From assembly GCF_900101755.1 (NCBI RefSeq), contig NZ_FNAE01000006.1:1-64000 (forward strand): DNA of 64,000 nt. The letters run 5' to 3'. This DNA is from Ectopseudomonas alcaliphila (GTDB lineage Bacteria > Pseudomonadota > Gammaproteobacteria > Pseudomonadales > Pseudomonadaceae). Below, one piece after another: positions 49,475-59,387 of the stretch (position 1 is its first letter; each line of letters begins with the position of its first letter). The position numbers were made by a program, and so were the translations under genes. The notes below the pieces were generated by a model. That model was not told the DNA's origin and made no database searches. It worked only from the letters and a program-made list of their open reading frames with translations.

Positions 49475-51871
49475 TCAGGCCGGCTCGACCTCGGCAGGGC
49501 TGGCAGCCTTGGCCGTCGCCTTCAGTTTGCGCATCTGCTCCACACCCCAGAGCACGCGCTCGGGCGTGGCCGGGGCGTCGATCTGCGGTTGCACCTTGTA
49601 GTCCGCCAGGCTGGCCACGGCGTCCTTGAGGGCGCACCAGGCGGCGATGCCGAGCATGAACGGCGGTTCGCCCACGGCCTTGGAGTGGAACACGGTGTCT
49701 TCCGGGTTCTTGCGGTTCTCCACCAGCTTCACCCGCAGGTCGATGGGCATGTCGGCGATGGCCGGGATCTTGTAGCTGGCCGGGCCGTTGGTCATCAGTT
49801 TGCCCTTGGCGTTCCACACCAGTTCTTCCATGGTCAGCCAGCCCATGCCCTGGACGAAGGCGCCCTCGACCTGGCCGATGTCGATGGCCGGGTTCAGCGA
49901 GTCGCCGACGTCATGCAGGATGTCGCCGCGCAGCATGCGGTATTCGCCGGTCAGGGTGTCGACCAGCACTTCCACGCAGGCCACGCCGTAGGCGTAGTAG
50001 TAGAAGGGACGGCCACGCGCTTGGTCCCTGTCATAGAAAATCTTCGGCGTGCGGTAGAAGCCGGTGGAAGACAGCGAGACCTGACCGAAGTAGGCCTTCT
50101 GGATCATCTCCTCGAAGGACAGGAAGTGCTCGCGCACGCGCACCTGGCCGTTGCGAAATTCCACGTCTTCCGGGGTGACCTTGTACTCGCGCACCAGGAA
50201 GTCCACCAGGCGCTGCTTGATGATCTCGGCTGCGTTCTTCGCCGCCATGCCGTTGAGGTCAGCGCCGCTGGAGGCCGCGGTGGGCGAGGTGTTGGGCACC
50301 TTGTCGGTATTGGTGGCGGTGATCTGGATGCGCTCGATATCGACCTGGAACACCTCGGCGACGACCTGCGCCACCTTGGTGTTGAGGCCCTGGCCCATCT
50401 CGGTGCCGCCGTGGTTGAGGTGGATCGAGCCGTCGGTGTAGATATGGATCAGCGCGCCGGCCTGGTTGAGGAAGGTGGCGGTGAAGCTGATGCCGAATTT
50501 CACCGGGGTCATGGCCAGGCCTTTCTTCAATACCGGGCTCTTGGCATTGAAGGCGCGGATTTCTTCGCGGCGCTTGGCGTACTCGCAGCTTTGCTCCAGC
50601 TCCGCGGTCATTTCGTGAATGACGTTGTGCTCGACGGTCTGGTGGTAGTGGGTGACGTTGCGCTCGGTCTTGCCGTAGTAGTTGAGCTTGCGTACTTCCA
50701 GCGGGTCCTTGCCCAGGCTGCGCGCGACAGCGTCCATCACTTCCTCGATGGCGACCATGCCCTGCGGGCCGCCGAAGCCGCGGTAGGCGGTGTTCGAGGC
50801 GGTGTTGGTCTTGCAGCGATGACCATTGATGGTGGCGTTGCCGAGGAAGTAGGCGTTGTCCGAGTGGAACATGGCGCGGTCGACGATGGAGCCGGACAGG
50901 TCCGGCGAGTAGCCGCAGTTGCCGGCCAGGTCCATCTCGATGCCGTGCAGCAGGCCGTCGTCATCGAAGCCCACGTCGTACTCGACGTAGAAGGGGTGAC
51001 GCTTGCCGGTCATGCTCATGTCTTCCATGCGCGGCAGACGCATCTTGGTCGGCCGGCCGGTGAGATGGGCGATCACTGCGCACAGGCACGCGGGACCTGC
51101 GGCCTGGGTTTCCTTGCCGCCGAAACCGCCGCCCATGCGGCGCATGTCGATGACGATCTTGTTCATCGGCACGCCGAGCACTTCGGCCACCAGCTTCTGT
51201 ACCTCGGTGGGGTTCTGCGTCGAGGTGTAGACCAGCATGCCGCCATCTTCGGTGGGCATTACCGAGGAAATCTGGGTTTCCAGGTAGAAGTGCTCCTGGC
51301 CGCCGATATGCAGGGTGCCCTGCAGGCGACGCGGGGCGTTTGCCAGTTTGCTGGCCGAGTCGCCAATGCGGTGGGTGTGGCTGGCGAGCACGAAGTGCTT
51401 CTTGCGGTAGGCCTCGACCACGTCGAGCACCGGCTCCAGGTCCTCGTATTCGACGATGGCGGCCATGGCCGCCTTGCGCGCGGTTTCCAGGCTGTCGGCG
51501 GCTACCGCCAGTACCACCTGGCCGACGTACTCGACCTTGCCGTCGGCCAGCAGCGGGTCGCCGGCGACCACCGGGCCGATATCCAGCTGACCGGGTACGT
51601 CATCCTTGGTGATGGCGATGGCCACGCCCGGAAATTCGTAGCAGGGGCGGGTGTCGATGCGCAGGATGCGCGCATGGGCGCGATCCGACTGGCGCGCATA
51701 GACGTGCAACTGGTTGGGGAATTCCAGACGGTCGTCGACATAGACCGCCTCGCCGGACACGTGCTTGTCCGCGCTCTCGTGCTTGACGCTCTTGCCGACG
51801 CCGCTGGTCATGCCGGCGCGAAACAGGGCGGCCAGCTCTTCCTGGGATTTGTGTTCGATATGACTGGACAT
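49475..51871 (-). CDS. xdhB: Xanthine dehydrogenase, molybdenum-binding subunit
   Basis: A 798-residue large subunit that hydroxylates hypoxanthine and xanthine to urate. Cofactor and substrate motifs seen are MRRMGGGFGGKETQA, NTASNTAYRGFGGPQG, GGTEMGQGLNTKVAQV, and SKAVGEPPFMLG, in which the Glu is the catalytic base of the family. I chose the ATG at 51871 (MSSHIEHKSQEEL), with GGAG 6 bp upstream. It follows xdhA by 24 bp. Maturation needs XdhC and the Mo cofactor pathway. Confidence 0.95.
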   Translation of the reverse strand: MSSHIEHKSQEELAALFRAGMTSGVGKSVKHESADKHVSGEAVYVDDRLEFPNQLHVYARQSDRAHARILRIDTRPCYEFPGVAIAITKDDVPGQLDIGPVVAGDPLLADGKVEYVGQVVLAVAADSLETARKAAMAAIVEYEDLEPVLDVVEAYRKKHFVLASHTHRIGDSASKLANAPRRLQGTLHIGGQEHFYLETQISSVMPTEDGGMLVYTSTQNPTEVQKLVAEVLGVPMNKIVIDMRRMGGGFGGKETQAAGPACLCAVIAHLTGRPTKMRLPRMEDMSMTGKRHPFYVEYDVGFDDDGLLHGIEMDLAGNCGYSPDLSGSIVDRAMFHSDNAYFLGNATINGHRCKTNTASNTAYRGFGGPQGMVAIEEVMDAVARSLGKDPLEVRKLNYYGKTERNVTHYHQTVEHNVIHEMTAELEQSCEYAKRREEIRAFNAKSPVLKKGLAMTPVKFGISFTATFLNQAGALIHIYTDGSIHLNHGGTEMGQGLNTKVAQVVAEVFQVDIERIQITATNTDKVPNTSPTAASSGADLNGMAAKNAAEIIKQRLVDFLVREYKVTPEDVEFRNGQVRVREHFLSFEEMIQKAYFGQVSLSSTGFYRTPKIFYDRDQARGRPFYYYAYGVACVEVLVDTLTGEYRMLRGDILHDVGDSLNPAIDIGQVEGAFVQGMGWLTMEELVWNAKGKLMTNGPASYKIPAIADMPIDLRVKLVENRKNPEDTVFHSKAVGEPPFMLGIAAWCALKDAVASLADYKVQPQIDAPATPERVLWGVEQMRKLKATAKAASPAEVEPA

Positions 51872-51895
51872 CTTCGTCTCCAAAAATCTCTGCGC

Positions 51896-53335
51896 TTAGG
51901 CGTAGGCCGTGACCCGGGTTTCGATCTCGGGCGACTGCTGCTCGAGGAAGAACTTGCGCAGCAGGTTCTGGGCAGTGAGCAGGCGGTATTCCTTGCTGGC
52001 GCGGAAATCCGACAGCGGAGTGAAGTCCTCACCCAGCGCCTCGCAGGCGCGTTCGATCACGCCGGGATACCAGGCCGAGCCGACCAGGGCCGCTTCGCAG
52101 GCATTGGCGCGTTTGGGGATGGCGGCCATGCCGCCGAAGGCGATGCGCGCGTCTGTCACCACGCCGTCGACGATGCTCAGGTTGAAGGCCGCGCAGACGG
52201 CGGAGATGTCGTCGTCCAGGCGCTTGGACACCTTGTAGGCGCGGAACGCCTGGTTCGCCTGCTTGCGCGGCACGATGATCTTCTCGATGAATTCGGCTTC
52301 CTGGCGGGCAGTCACCTTGTAGTCGAGGAAGTAGTCCTGCAGCGGCAGGATGCGCCGGGTGTTGCCCTGGCGCAGGGCGATCTGCGCACCGAGGGCGATC
52401 AGAAGGGGTGGGGCGTCACCGATGGGCGAGGCGTTGCCGATGTTGCCGCCCAGGGTGCCCTGGTTGCGGATCTGCAGGGAGGCGAAGCGGTGCAGCAGCT
52501 CGCCGAAATCCGGGTATTCGGTAGATAGCGCTTCATAGCAGTCGGACAGCGCGGCGGCGGCGCCGATCTCGATGGCTTTGTCGGTCACTTCGATGCGCTT
52601 CATGTCCTCGATATGGCCGACGTAGATCATCACCGGCAGTTCGCGGTGGAACTGGGTGACTTCCAGGGCCAGGTCGGTGCCGCCGGCCAGCAGGCGTGCC
52701 TCGGGGTTGGCGGCGTAGAGGTCGGCCAGGTCGGCTACGGTCAGCGGCACCAGGCAGCGCTTGTCGCCACTGTTGAGCTCGGCGGTCTCGCGCGGGGCAA
52801 TGGCCTGGAGCTGGGCGACAGTGGCGCTTTCGAAGGCATCGAACTGATCCGGCTGCTTCTGGCAGCAGGCCTGCTCGGCGGCGTCGATGATCGGTCGGTA
52901 GCCGGTGCAGCGGCACAGATTGCCGGCCAGGGCTTCCATGGTCTGGCCCTTGTCATAGCCGCTCGAGTTCTTCTGCAGGGCGAACAGCGACATGATGAAG
53001 CCCGGGGTGCAGAAGCCGCACTGCGAGCCGTGGCAGTCGACCATCGCCTGCTGCACGCTGTGCAGCTTGCCCTGATGCTTGAGGTCTTCGACGGTGATCA
53101 GTTGCTTGCCATGCAGGCTGGAAACGAAGGTGAGACAGGAGTTGAGGGTGCGATAGCGCACGCGGTCGCCATCGAGCTCGCCTACCACCACGGTGCAGGC
53201 ACCGCAGTCGCCGGAGGCGCAGCCTTCCTTGGTTCCGGTTTTGCCGACGTGCTCACGCAGGTAGTTGAGCACGGTGACGTTGGGGTCCAGGGCATGCTCG
53301 GTGCGCAGCTCCCGGTTGAGTAAAAACTGGATCAA
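51896..53335 (-). CDS. xdhA: Xanthine dehydrogenase, FAD and iron-sulfur subunit
   Basis: A 479-residue small subunit. The N-terminal plant-type [2Fe-2S] domain has GCASGDCGACTVVVGEL, and the second cluster site has CGFCTPGFIMS with NLCRCTGYRPI. The C-terminal part is the FAD domain (ARLLAGGTDLALEV; LGGNIGNASPIGD). It passes electrons from the molybdenum site to NAD. It heads the xdhA-xdhB-xdhC operon, with two RutR-type boxes about 110-145 bp upstream of its ATG. Confidence 0.95.
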   Translation of the reverse strand: MIQFLLNRELRTEHALDPNVTVLNYLREHVGKTGTKEGCASGDCGACTVVVGELDGDRVRYRTLNSCLTFVSSLHGKQLITVEDLKHQGKLHSVQQAMVDCHGSQCGFCTPGFIMSLFALQKNSSGYDKGQTMEALAGNLCRCTGYRPIIDAAEQACCQKQPDQFDAFESATVAQLQAIAPRETAELNSGDKRCLVPLTVADLADLYAANPEARLLAGGTDLALEVTQFHRELPVMIYVGHIEDMKRIEVTDKAIEIGAAAALSDCYEALSTEYPDFGELLHRFASLQIRNQGTLGGNIGNASPIGDAPPLLIALGAQIALRQGNTRRILPLQDYFLDYKVTARQEAEFIEKIIVPRKQANQAFRAYKVSKRLDDDISAVCAAFNLSIVDGVVTDARIAFGGMAAIPKRANACEAALVGSAWYPGVIERACEALGEDFTPLSDFRASKEYRLLTAQNLLRKFFLEQQSPEIETRVTAYA

Positions 53336-53441
53336 GGACGACCTCCAGGCACTTTATTGTTATGAATCGTTTGGCTCGCCGGGTATGTGCACGCGTTGCA
53401 AGGCCCTGGCGTGATTGGCCATGGAGGCAATCTAGGGTTTT

Positions 53442-53480
53442 CTGACTTTTGGGTCAATAAATATTTGACCTCGTGGTCAG
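53442..53480. promoter_or_regulatory. Two adjacent RutR-type boxes before xdhA
   Basis: CTGACTTTTGGGTCAA (53442-53457, 10 of 14) and TTGACCTCGTGGTCAG (53465-53480, 12 of 14) are 7 bp apart. The first is almost identical to the box before moaA. A weak ATGTGCACGC lies at 53385-53394. Confidence 0.65.
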
Positions 53481-53593
53481 CTGCTTGTCATGCGCTTCGG
53501 TTATGAGCGCGGCGGGCAGAATTCATTGCCTGAGATTAGCGGCTTTCGTGCCAGGTAGGCCTCTGCTGTGGGCCTTTCGTGGAGGCAGCATGC

Positions 53594-53628
53594 AAAAGAA
53601 AACCCCGGAAGCTGGAGCTGCCGGGGTT
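53594..53628 (-). terminator. Rho-independent terminator of alkB
   Basis: AACCCCGG pairs with CCGGGGTT around a loop that itself folds (CAGCT/AGCTG). On the minus strand TTTTCTTTT follows. It lies about 25 bp past the alkB stop. Confidence 0.82.
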
Positions 53629-53653
53629 GTCTGGGAGTGCTCGAACAGAGTGC

Positions 53654-54787
53654 TCAGGTCAACTGCGATTCACTCAGTTGGTGCTCTTCGCCTGCGTAGT
53701 AGGCGCGCACCTTGGGGTCCATCACGGCGCGCCACAGCGGTGGGAACACTGCGAGCACGATCATTCCGGCATAGCCATTGGGCAACTGCGGGCTGTCGTC
53801 GAAATGGCGCAGCACCTGATAGCGGCGTTTGGCGTAGGCATGGTGGTCGGAATGGCGCTGCAGGTGGAAGAGAAACAGGTTGGTCAGCAGGAAGTTGCTG
53901 TTCCAGGAATGGTGCGCATTGGTGCGCTCGTAGCGGCCGTTGTGCAGTTTGCGCCGGTGCAGGCCGTAGTGCTCGACGTAGTTGACGATCTCCAGCAGGG
54001 TAAAGGCGATAACCGCCTGGCCGAGGAAGAACAGCGCGCCCAGCCAGCCGAAGGCGAGGGTGAAGCCGAGCAGCATGAGCGCGCTGATGGCGTACCACCA
54101 GATCAGCTCGTTGCGCCAATGCAGGGCCGGCAGGCCGCGCCGCTTGAGGCGTTCGGCCTCGAGTTTCCAGGCGTTGAGGAAGTTGTGCTTGTAGGCATGG
54201 GGTAGGAAGGCGTACAGGCTCTGGCCGAAGCGTGAGGAGGAGGCGTCCTCGGGCGTGGATACGTGAACGTGATGGCCGCGCACATGTTCCACCTTGAAGC
54301 CGGCGTAGCACACCGCTGCCAGCAGCAGCCCGCCGGCGTTCTGCTCCAGTTTCGGGTCCTTGTGGATCAGCTCGTGCGACACGGTGATGCCGATGGCGCC
54401 CATCACTGTGCCGACTGACAGCACCCAGCCGAGCTGGCCGACCCAGCTCCAGCCCTCGTAACTGGCGAATATCCAGCCACTCCAGACCAGCATCGCCAGC
54501 AGCAAGGGCACCGTGGCCAGGCTCAGCAGGCGGTAGTAGCCCTGAGCTTCCAGCACCGGTACCTCGTTGCGCTCATCCGGGTTGGCCGGGTCGCGACCGA
54601 CGACGAAATCCAGCAGGGGAATCACGCCGAACACCACGCTGATCACCAGCCAGGGCCAGGCGTCGGCGTGAGCGCTGCCCTGTGACCAGTAATAGCTCAG
54701 GGGGATGCCCAGTACCGGGATCAGCCAGATCCAGTAGCCGACCTTTTTCAGGGCGAGCATCCAGCGCGACGGCAGGCGTTCGAACAT
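53654..54787 (-). CDS. alkB: Alkane 1-monooxygenase
   Basis: A 377-residue inner-membrane diiron hydroxylase that oxidises medium- to long-chain n-alkanes to 1-alkanols with rubredoxin as electron donor. It has about six hydrophobic segments and the full set of histidine boxes: HELIHKD, EHVRGHHVHVSTPEDASSSR, NYVEHYGLHRR and LQRHSDHHA. I chose the ATG at 54787 (MFERLPSRWMLALKK). No rubredoxin or alkane regulator gene is adjacent. A GntR gene lies divergently upstream and is a possible regulator. Confidence 0.95.
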   Translation of the reverse strand: MFERLPSRWMLALKKVGYWIWLIPVLGIPLSYYWSQGSAHADAWPWLVISVVFGVIPLLDFVVGRDPANPDERNEVPVLEAQGYYRLLSLATVPLLLAMLVWSGWIFASYEGWSWVGQLGWVLSVGTVMGAIGITVSHELIHKDPKLEQNAGGLLLAAVCYAGFKVEHVRGHHVHVSTPEDASSSRFGQSLYAFLPHAYKHNFLNAWKLEAERLKRRGLPALHWRNELIWWYAISALMLLGFTLAFGWLGALFFLGQAVIAFTLLEIVNYVEHYGLHRRKLHNGRYERTNAHHSWNSNFLLTNLFLFHLQRHSDHHAYAKRRYQVLRHFDDSPQLPNGYAGMIVLAVFPPLWRAVMDPKVRAYYAGEEHQLSESQLT

Positions 54788-55019
54788 CGGATTCTCCAAG
54801 TCATTATTGTTCTGGGTTTTACCTAGGATTGTAGGACGAATCCATTTTCGTGGCCAGACTTCCACGGCCAACCTTTAGAACGGAAGTGCCCCGCAGGGAC
54901 GCTTGGCGGGGTAACACCCTGTGTTACACTCGCCGCCAGATTTTCTTGCTCCCGCCCAGCCGTGGCGGGGCTCCCAGACTCGACCGCCTGCCCCCGCATC
55001 GACGCAAATAAGGAATGTC

Positions 55020-55679
55020 ATGACGTTCAAGGCCCCGGACAGCCTCGCCGAGCAAATTGCCCATTACCTGGCCGAACGCATCATTCGCGGTGAGCTCAAG
55101 GAACGTGAGCGCATTCAGGAGCAGAAAGTCACCCAGGCCCTCAACGTCAGCCGCGGTTCGGTGCGCGAAGCGCTGCTGATTCTCGAGCGTCGCCACCTGA
55201 TCGTGATCCTGCCGCGTCGCGGTGCCCAGGTCAGCGAACTGACGCCGCACCACGTCACCAGCCTCTACGCACTGAGCATCGAGCTGTACGCCATGCTGGC
55301 CCGCGCGGTGATCGAGCGCTGGAAGGTGGAAACCGACCTGGCGCCCTTCATCGACATCCAGCAGCGCCTGCTGGCCAGTCTGGAGCGTGGCGATATCGGC
55401 GCCTTCGTCGAGAACAGCTTCGACGTGATGCGCGCGGCCTTTCCCTTCGCCGACAACCCGTACCTGCAGGAAACCCTGGAGAACCTGCTGCCGGCGATCA
55501 GCCGCACCTACCACCTGGCACTGGAGCGGCGCAAAGGCGAGATGGGGCAGTTCATGGGCACCTTCGCCAGTCTGCTGCAGGCGATCATCGCCCGTGACCA
55601 TGTGCGTGCCCGTGAGGTGCTGCTGGCCTATGGCGAACACAATTGCCAGCTGGTGCTGGCAACCCTGGCCGAGCGCTAA
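55020..55679 (+). CDS. GntR-family (FCD) regulator divergent from alkB
   Basis: A 219-residue FadR-subfamily regulator. The winged helix-turn-helix is in residues 8-70 (AEQIAHYLAERIIRGELKE, then QALNVSRGSVREALLILERR), followed by a C-terminal helical FCD-like domain. AAGGA precedes the ATG. It is divergent from alkB, with a 232-bp shared region, and its stop is only 6 bp before smc, so smc may be read from the same transcript. A role in alkane or fatty-acid response is suggested by position and by the FadR relationship, but is unproven. Confidence 0.88.
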   Translation: MTFKAPDSLAEQIAHYLAERIIRGELKERERIQEQKVTQALNVSRGSVREALLILERRHLIVILPRRGAQVSELTPHHVTSLYALSIELYAMLARAVIERWKVETDLAPFIDIQQRLLASLERGDIGAFVENSFDVMRAAFPFADNPYLQETLENLLPAISRTYHLALERRKGEMGQFMGTFASLLQAIIARDHVRAREVLLAYGEHNCQLVLATLAER

Positions 55680-55685
55680 GCCCCG

Positions 55686-58600
55686 ATGCGCCTGAAAAGC
55701 ATCAAGCTGGCCGGCTTCAAGTCCTTCGTCGACCCGACGACGGTGAGCTTTCCCAGCAACATGGCGGCGGTGGTCGGGCCCAACGGTTGCGGCAAGTCCA
55801 ACATCATCGACGCCGTGCGCTGGGTGATGGGCGAGAGTTCGGCGAAGAACCTGCGCGGCGAGTCGATGACCGACGTCATCTTCAACGGCTCCAACACGCG
55901 CAAGCCGGTGACCCAGGCCTCCATCGAACTGATCTTCGATAACAGCGACAACTCGTTGGTGGGCGAATACGCCGCCTTCGCCGAAATTTCCATTCGCCGC
56001 CGGGTGACCCGCGACGGCCAGAACACCTACTTCCTCAACGGCACCAAATGCCGCCGCCGCGACATCACCGACATCTTCCTCGGCACCGGCCTGGGGCCAC
56101 GCAGCTACTCGATCATCGAGCAGGGCATGATCAGCAAGCTGATCGAGGCCAAGCCCGAGGAGCTGCGCAATTTCATCGAGGAAGCCGCCGGCATCTCCAA
56201 GTACAAGGAGCGCCGCCGCGAGACCGAAAACCGCATCCGCCGGACCCAGGAGAACCTGGAGCGCCTGAGCGACCTGCGCGAAGAGCTGGAGCGCCAGCTC
56301 GAACGCCTGCACCGCCAGGCCCAGGCGGCGGAGAAATATCAGGAATACAAGGCCGAGGAGCGCCAACTGAAGGCGCAACTGCTGGCTCTGCGCTGGCAAA
56401 GCCTGAACCTGCAGGTCGGCAGCCGCGAGCAGGTGATCGGCGACCAGGAAGTGGCATTCGAGGCCCTGGTGGCCGAGCAGCGCAGCGCCGATGCCAGCAT
56501 CGAGCGCCTGCGCGATGGTCACCACGAGCTGAGCGAGCGTTTCAACCTGGTACAGGGGCGCTTCTACTCGGTGGGCGGCGATATCGCCCGCGTCGAGCAG
56601 AGCATCCAGCACGGTCAGCAGCGCCTGCGCCAGTTGCAGGATGACCTGCGCGAGGCGGAAAAGGCGCGCCTGGAAACCGAGTCGCACCTAGGCCACGACC
56701 GCACCCTGCTGGCCACCCTCGGTGAAGAGCTGGAGATGCTGCTGCCCGAGCAGGAGATGACCGCCGCCGCTGCCGAGGAGTCCGCTGCCAGCCTGGAAGA
56801 GGCCGAAACTGCCATGCACGGCTGGCAGGAGCAGTGGGACGGCTTCAACCAGCGCAGCGCCGAGCCGCGTCGCCAGGCCGAGGTGCAGCAATCACGCATC
56901 GCCCAGCTGGAGCAGAGCCTGGAGCGCCTGGCCGAACGCCAGCGCCGTCTCAACGAAGAGCTGCAGCAACTGGCCGCCGACCCCGAAGATGCCGCCATTC
57001 TCGAACTGAACGAACAGCTGGCCGCCGGCGAGCTGGAGCACGAAGCGCTGCAGCTGGGCGAAGAGCAGCAGGCCGAGCGTCTGCAGCAACTGCGCGATGA
57101 ACTGCAGCAGGCCGGCCAGGCGCAGCAGCAGGCGCAAGGCGAACTGCAGCGGCTGAACGGCCGCCTGGCTTCGCTGGAGGCGCTGCAACAGGCTGCGCTC
57201 GATCCGGGCCAGGGTGCTGGCGAGTGGCTGCGCGAGCAGAACCTGCTGCAGCGTCCGCGTCTGGCCGAAGGGCTGCGTGTGGAGGCCGGCTGGGAACTGG
57301 CGGTGGAAACCGTGCTCGGCGCCGACCTGCAGGCGGTGCTGCTGGACGATTTCACCGGGCTGGATTTTTCCAGCCTGGAGCAGGGCGAGCTGCGCCTGGC
57401 CAGCCCCGCGAGCGGTGGCGCTCGCCGCGCCGGCAGCCTGCTGGACAAGGTCGAGTCGAGCCACGACCTGTCGCCCTGGTTGGCCAGTGTGCGCCCGGTG
57501 GAGTCGCTGGAGCAGGCCCTGGCGGCTCGTGCGCAACTGGCGGATGGCGAGAGCCTGATCAGTCGTGACGGCTACTGGGTCGGTCGGCATTTTCTGCGCG
57601 TGCGGCGTGCCGCTGAGGCGGACAGTGGCGTGCTGGCGCGCGGCCAGGAACTGGAGCGCCTGCAGCTGGAGCGCGAGGAGCGTGAAGCGGCACTGGCGCA
57701 ACTGGATGAACGCCTGCTGGGGCTGCGTGACGAACAGCGCCACCAGGAAGAGCTGCGCGAGCAGCAGCGCCGTCAGGGCCAGGAACTGGCGCGGCAGTTG
57801 AGTGAGCTAAAGGCAAAGCTGTCCGCCAGCCAGGCCAAGGCCGAGCAGTTGGGCCTGCGCCGTCGCCGTCTGCAGGACGAGTTGCAGGAAGCGGCCGAGC
57901 AACGCGAGATCGAGCAGGAGCAACTGGGCGAATCGCGCCTGCAATTGCAGGATGCACTGGACGCCATGGCGCTGGACAACGAGCAGCGTGAAAGCCTGCT
58001 GGCCAGCCGCGACAGCCTGCGTGAGCGTCTCGACCGTGTGCGGCAGGAGGCGCGTCAGCACAAGGATCACGCCCATCAACTGGCAGTACGGGTCGGTTCG
58101 CTCAAGGCGCAGCACGACTCCACTCGCCAGGCGCTGGAACGTCTGGAAATGCAGGCCGAGCGCCTGCATGAGCGGCGTGAGCAACTGTCGCTGAACCTGG
58201 AGGAGGGCGAGGCTCCGCTGGAAGAGCTGCGCATCAAGCTCGAAGAACTGCTCGAACGGCGCATGGCGGTGGACGATGAACTGCGTCAGGCACGCCTGGC
58301 GCTGGAAGATGCCGACCGCGAACTGCGCGATGCCGAGAAGCGCCGCACCCAGGCCGAACAGCAGGCGCAACTGCTGCGCAGCCAGTTGGAGCAGCAGCGC
58401 ATGGACTGGCAGTCGCTCAACGTGCGGCGCAAGGCGTTGGCCGATCAGCTCGCCGAGGACAACTACGACCTGCACGGGGTGATTGCCACGCTGCCGGACG
58501 AGGCCTCCGAGGGCGCCTGGGAAGAAGAGCTGGAGCGCATGGCCGCGCGTATCGCCCGGCTCGGGCCGATCAACCTGGCGGCCATCGACGAGTATCAGCA

Positions 58601-59174
58601 GCAGTCCGAGCGCAAGCGGTATCTGGATGCGCAGGACGCGGATCTGGTCGAAGCGCTGGAGACTCTGGAAAACGTCATTCGCAAGATCGACAAGGAAACG
58701 CGCAATCGTTTCAAGGATACCTTCGATCAGATCAACGGCGGTTTGCAGGCGTTGTTCCCAAAAGTTTTCGGTGGCGGCAACGCTTATTTGGAACTCACCG
58801 GCGAAGATTTACTCGATACCGGTGTGACCATCATGGCGCGGCCCCCGGGCAAGAAGAACAGCACCATTCATTTGCTCTCCGGCGGAGAGAAAGCATTGAC
58901 CGCCTTGGCGCTGGTGTTTTCCATCTTCCAGCTCAATCCGGCGCCGTTCTGCATGTTGGACGAAGTGGATGCACCGCTGGACGACGCCAACGTCGGGCGC
59001 TACGCGCGCCTGGTCAAGGAGATGTCGGCAACGGTGCAGTTCATCTACATCACCCACAACAAGATCGCCATGGAAATGGCCGATCAATTGATGGGGGTTA
59101 CCATGCACGAGCCGGGTTGCTCGCGTCTGGTGGCGGTGGATGTCGAGGAGGCGCTGGCGATGGTGGATGCGTGA
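55686..59174 (+). CDS. smc: Chromosome segregation protein SMC
   Basis: A 1,162-residue SMC ATPase that works with ScpA and ScpB to organise the chromosome. Walker A GPNGCGKSN is at residues 31-39 in the N-terminal head. There follow a long coiled coil rich in E, Q, L and R, a hinge of low coiled-coil character around residues 510-650, and a second coiled coil. The C-terminal head has signature LSGGEK (1064-1069) and Walker B with Asp1092-Glu1093 in CMLDEVDAPLDD. It starts 6 bp after the gntR stop. Length is typical. Confidence 0.96.
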   Translation: MRLKSIKLAGFKSFVDPTTVSFPSNMAAVVGPNGCGKSNIIDAVRWVMGESSAKNLRGESMTDVIFNGSNTRKPVTQASIELIFDNSDNSLVGEYAAFAEISIRRRVTRDGQNTYFLNGTKCRRRDITDIFLGTGLGPRSYSIIEQGMISKLIEAKPEELRNFIEEAAGISKYKERRRETENRIRRTQENLERLSDLREELERQLERLHRQAQAAEKYQEYKAEERQLKAQLLALRWQSLNLQVGSREQVIGDQEVAFEALVAEQRSADASIERLRDGHHELSERFNLVQGRFYSVGGDIARVEQSIQHGQQRLRQLQDDLREAEKARLETESHLGHDRTLLATLGEELEMLLPEQEMTAAAAEESAASLEEAETAMHGWQEQWDGFNQRSAEPRRQAEVQQSRIAQLEQSLERLAERQRRLNEELQQLAADPEDAAILELNEQLAAGELEHEALQLGEEQQAERLQQLRDELQQAGQAQQQAQGELQRLNGRLASLEALQQAALDPGQGAGEWLREQNLLQRPRLAEGLRVEAGWELAVETVLGADLQAVLLDDFTGLDFSSLEQGELRLASPASGGARRAGSLLDKVESSHDLSPWLASVRPVESLEQALAARAQLADGESLISRDGYWVGRHFLRVRRAAEADSGVLARGQELERLQLEREEREAALAQLDERLLGLRDEQRHQEELREQQRRQGQELARQLSELKAKLSASQAKAEQLGLRRRRLQDELQEAAEQREIEQEQLGESRLQLQDALDAMALDNEQRESLLASRDSLRERLDRVRQEARQHKDHAHQLAVRVGSLKAQHDSTRQALERLEMQAERLHERREQLSLNLEEGEAPLEELRIKLEELLERRMAVDDELRQARLALEDADRELRDAEKRRTQAEQQAQLLRSQLEQQRMDWQSLNVRRKALADQLAEDNYDLHGVIATLPDEASEGAWEEELERMAARIARLGPINLAAIDEYQQQSERKRYLDAQDADLVEALETLENVIRKIDKETRNRFKDTFDQINGGLQALFPKVFGGGNAYLELTGEDLLDTGVTIMARPPGKKNSTIHLLSGGEKALTALALVFSIFQLNPAPFCMLDEVDAPLDDANVGRYARLVKEMSATVQFIYITHNKIAMEMADQLMGVTMHEPGCSRLVAVDVEEALAMVDA

Positions 59175-59387
59175 TGGCAGAGTGCTGCGAGATTAACTGA
59201 ATATAGGTAAAACCTTATGTGGCTCCCTGTGTAAAGTTGCCTTTCGTCGTGCTAGCTTATTGCCCACTTTTGTTACACGCGGAAAACGTCAGATAGAACA
59301 TCAAGTTGGCGTCGCGTTTTATAGTTGAGTTGTGATCCGGTTGATTGGATCTTTTTTTCACCAGAATTGTTAAGGGTCAGGTATTTC

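Larger units (their letters stand above)
53336..53653. other. Region between alkB and xdhA, no gene
   Basis: 318 bp holding the xdhA control sites (53442-53480) and the alkB terminator (53594-53628). No credible reading frame was seen. Confidence 0.55.

Noticed and set aside
59175..59387. A promoter for zipA
   Set aside because: A TTGCCT at 59237 has no matching -10 at proper spacing, so no site is claimed.
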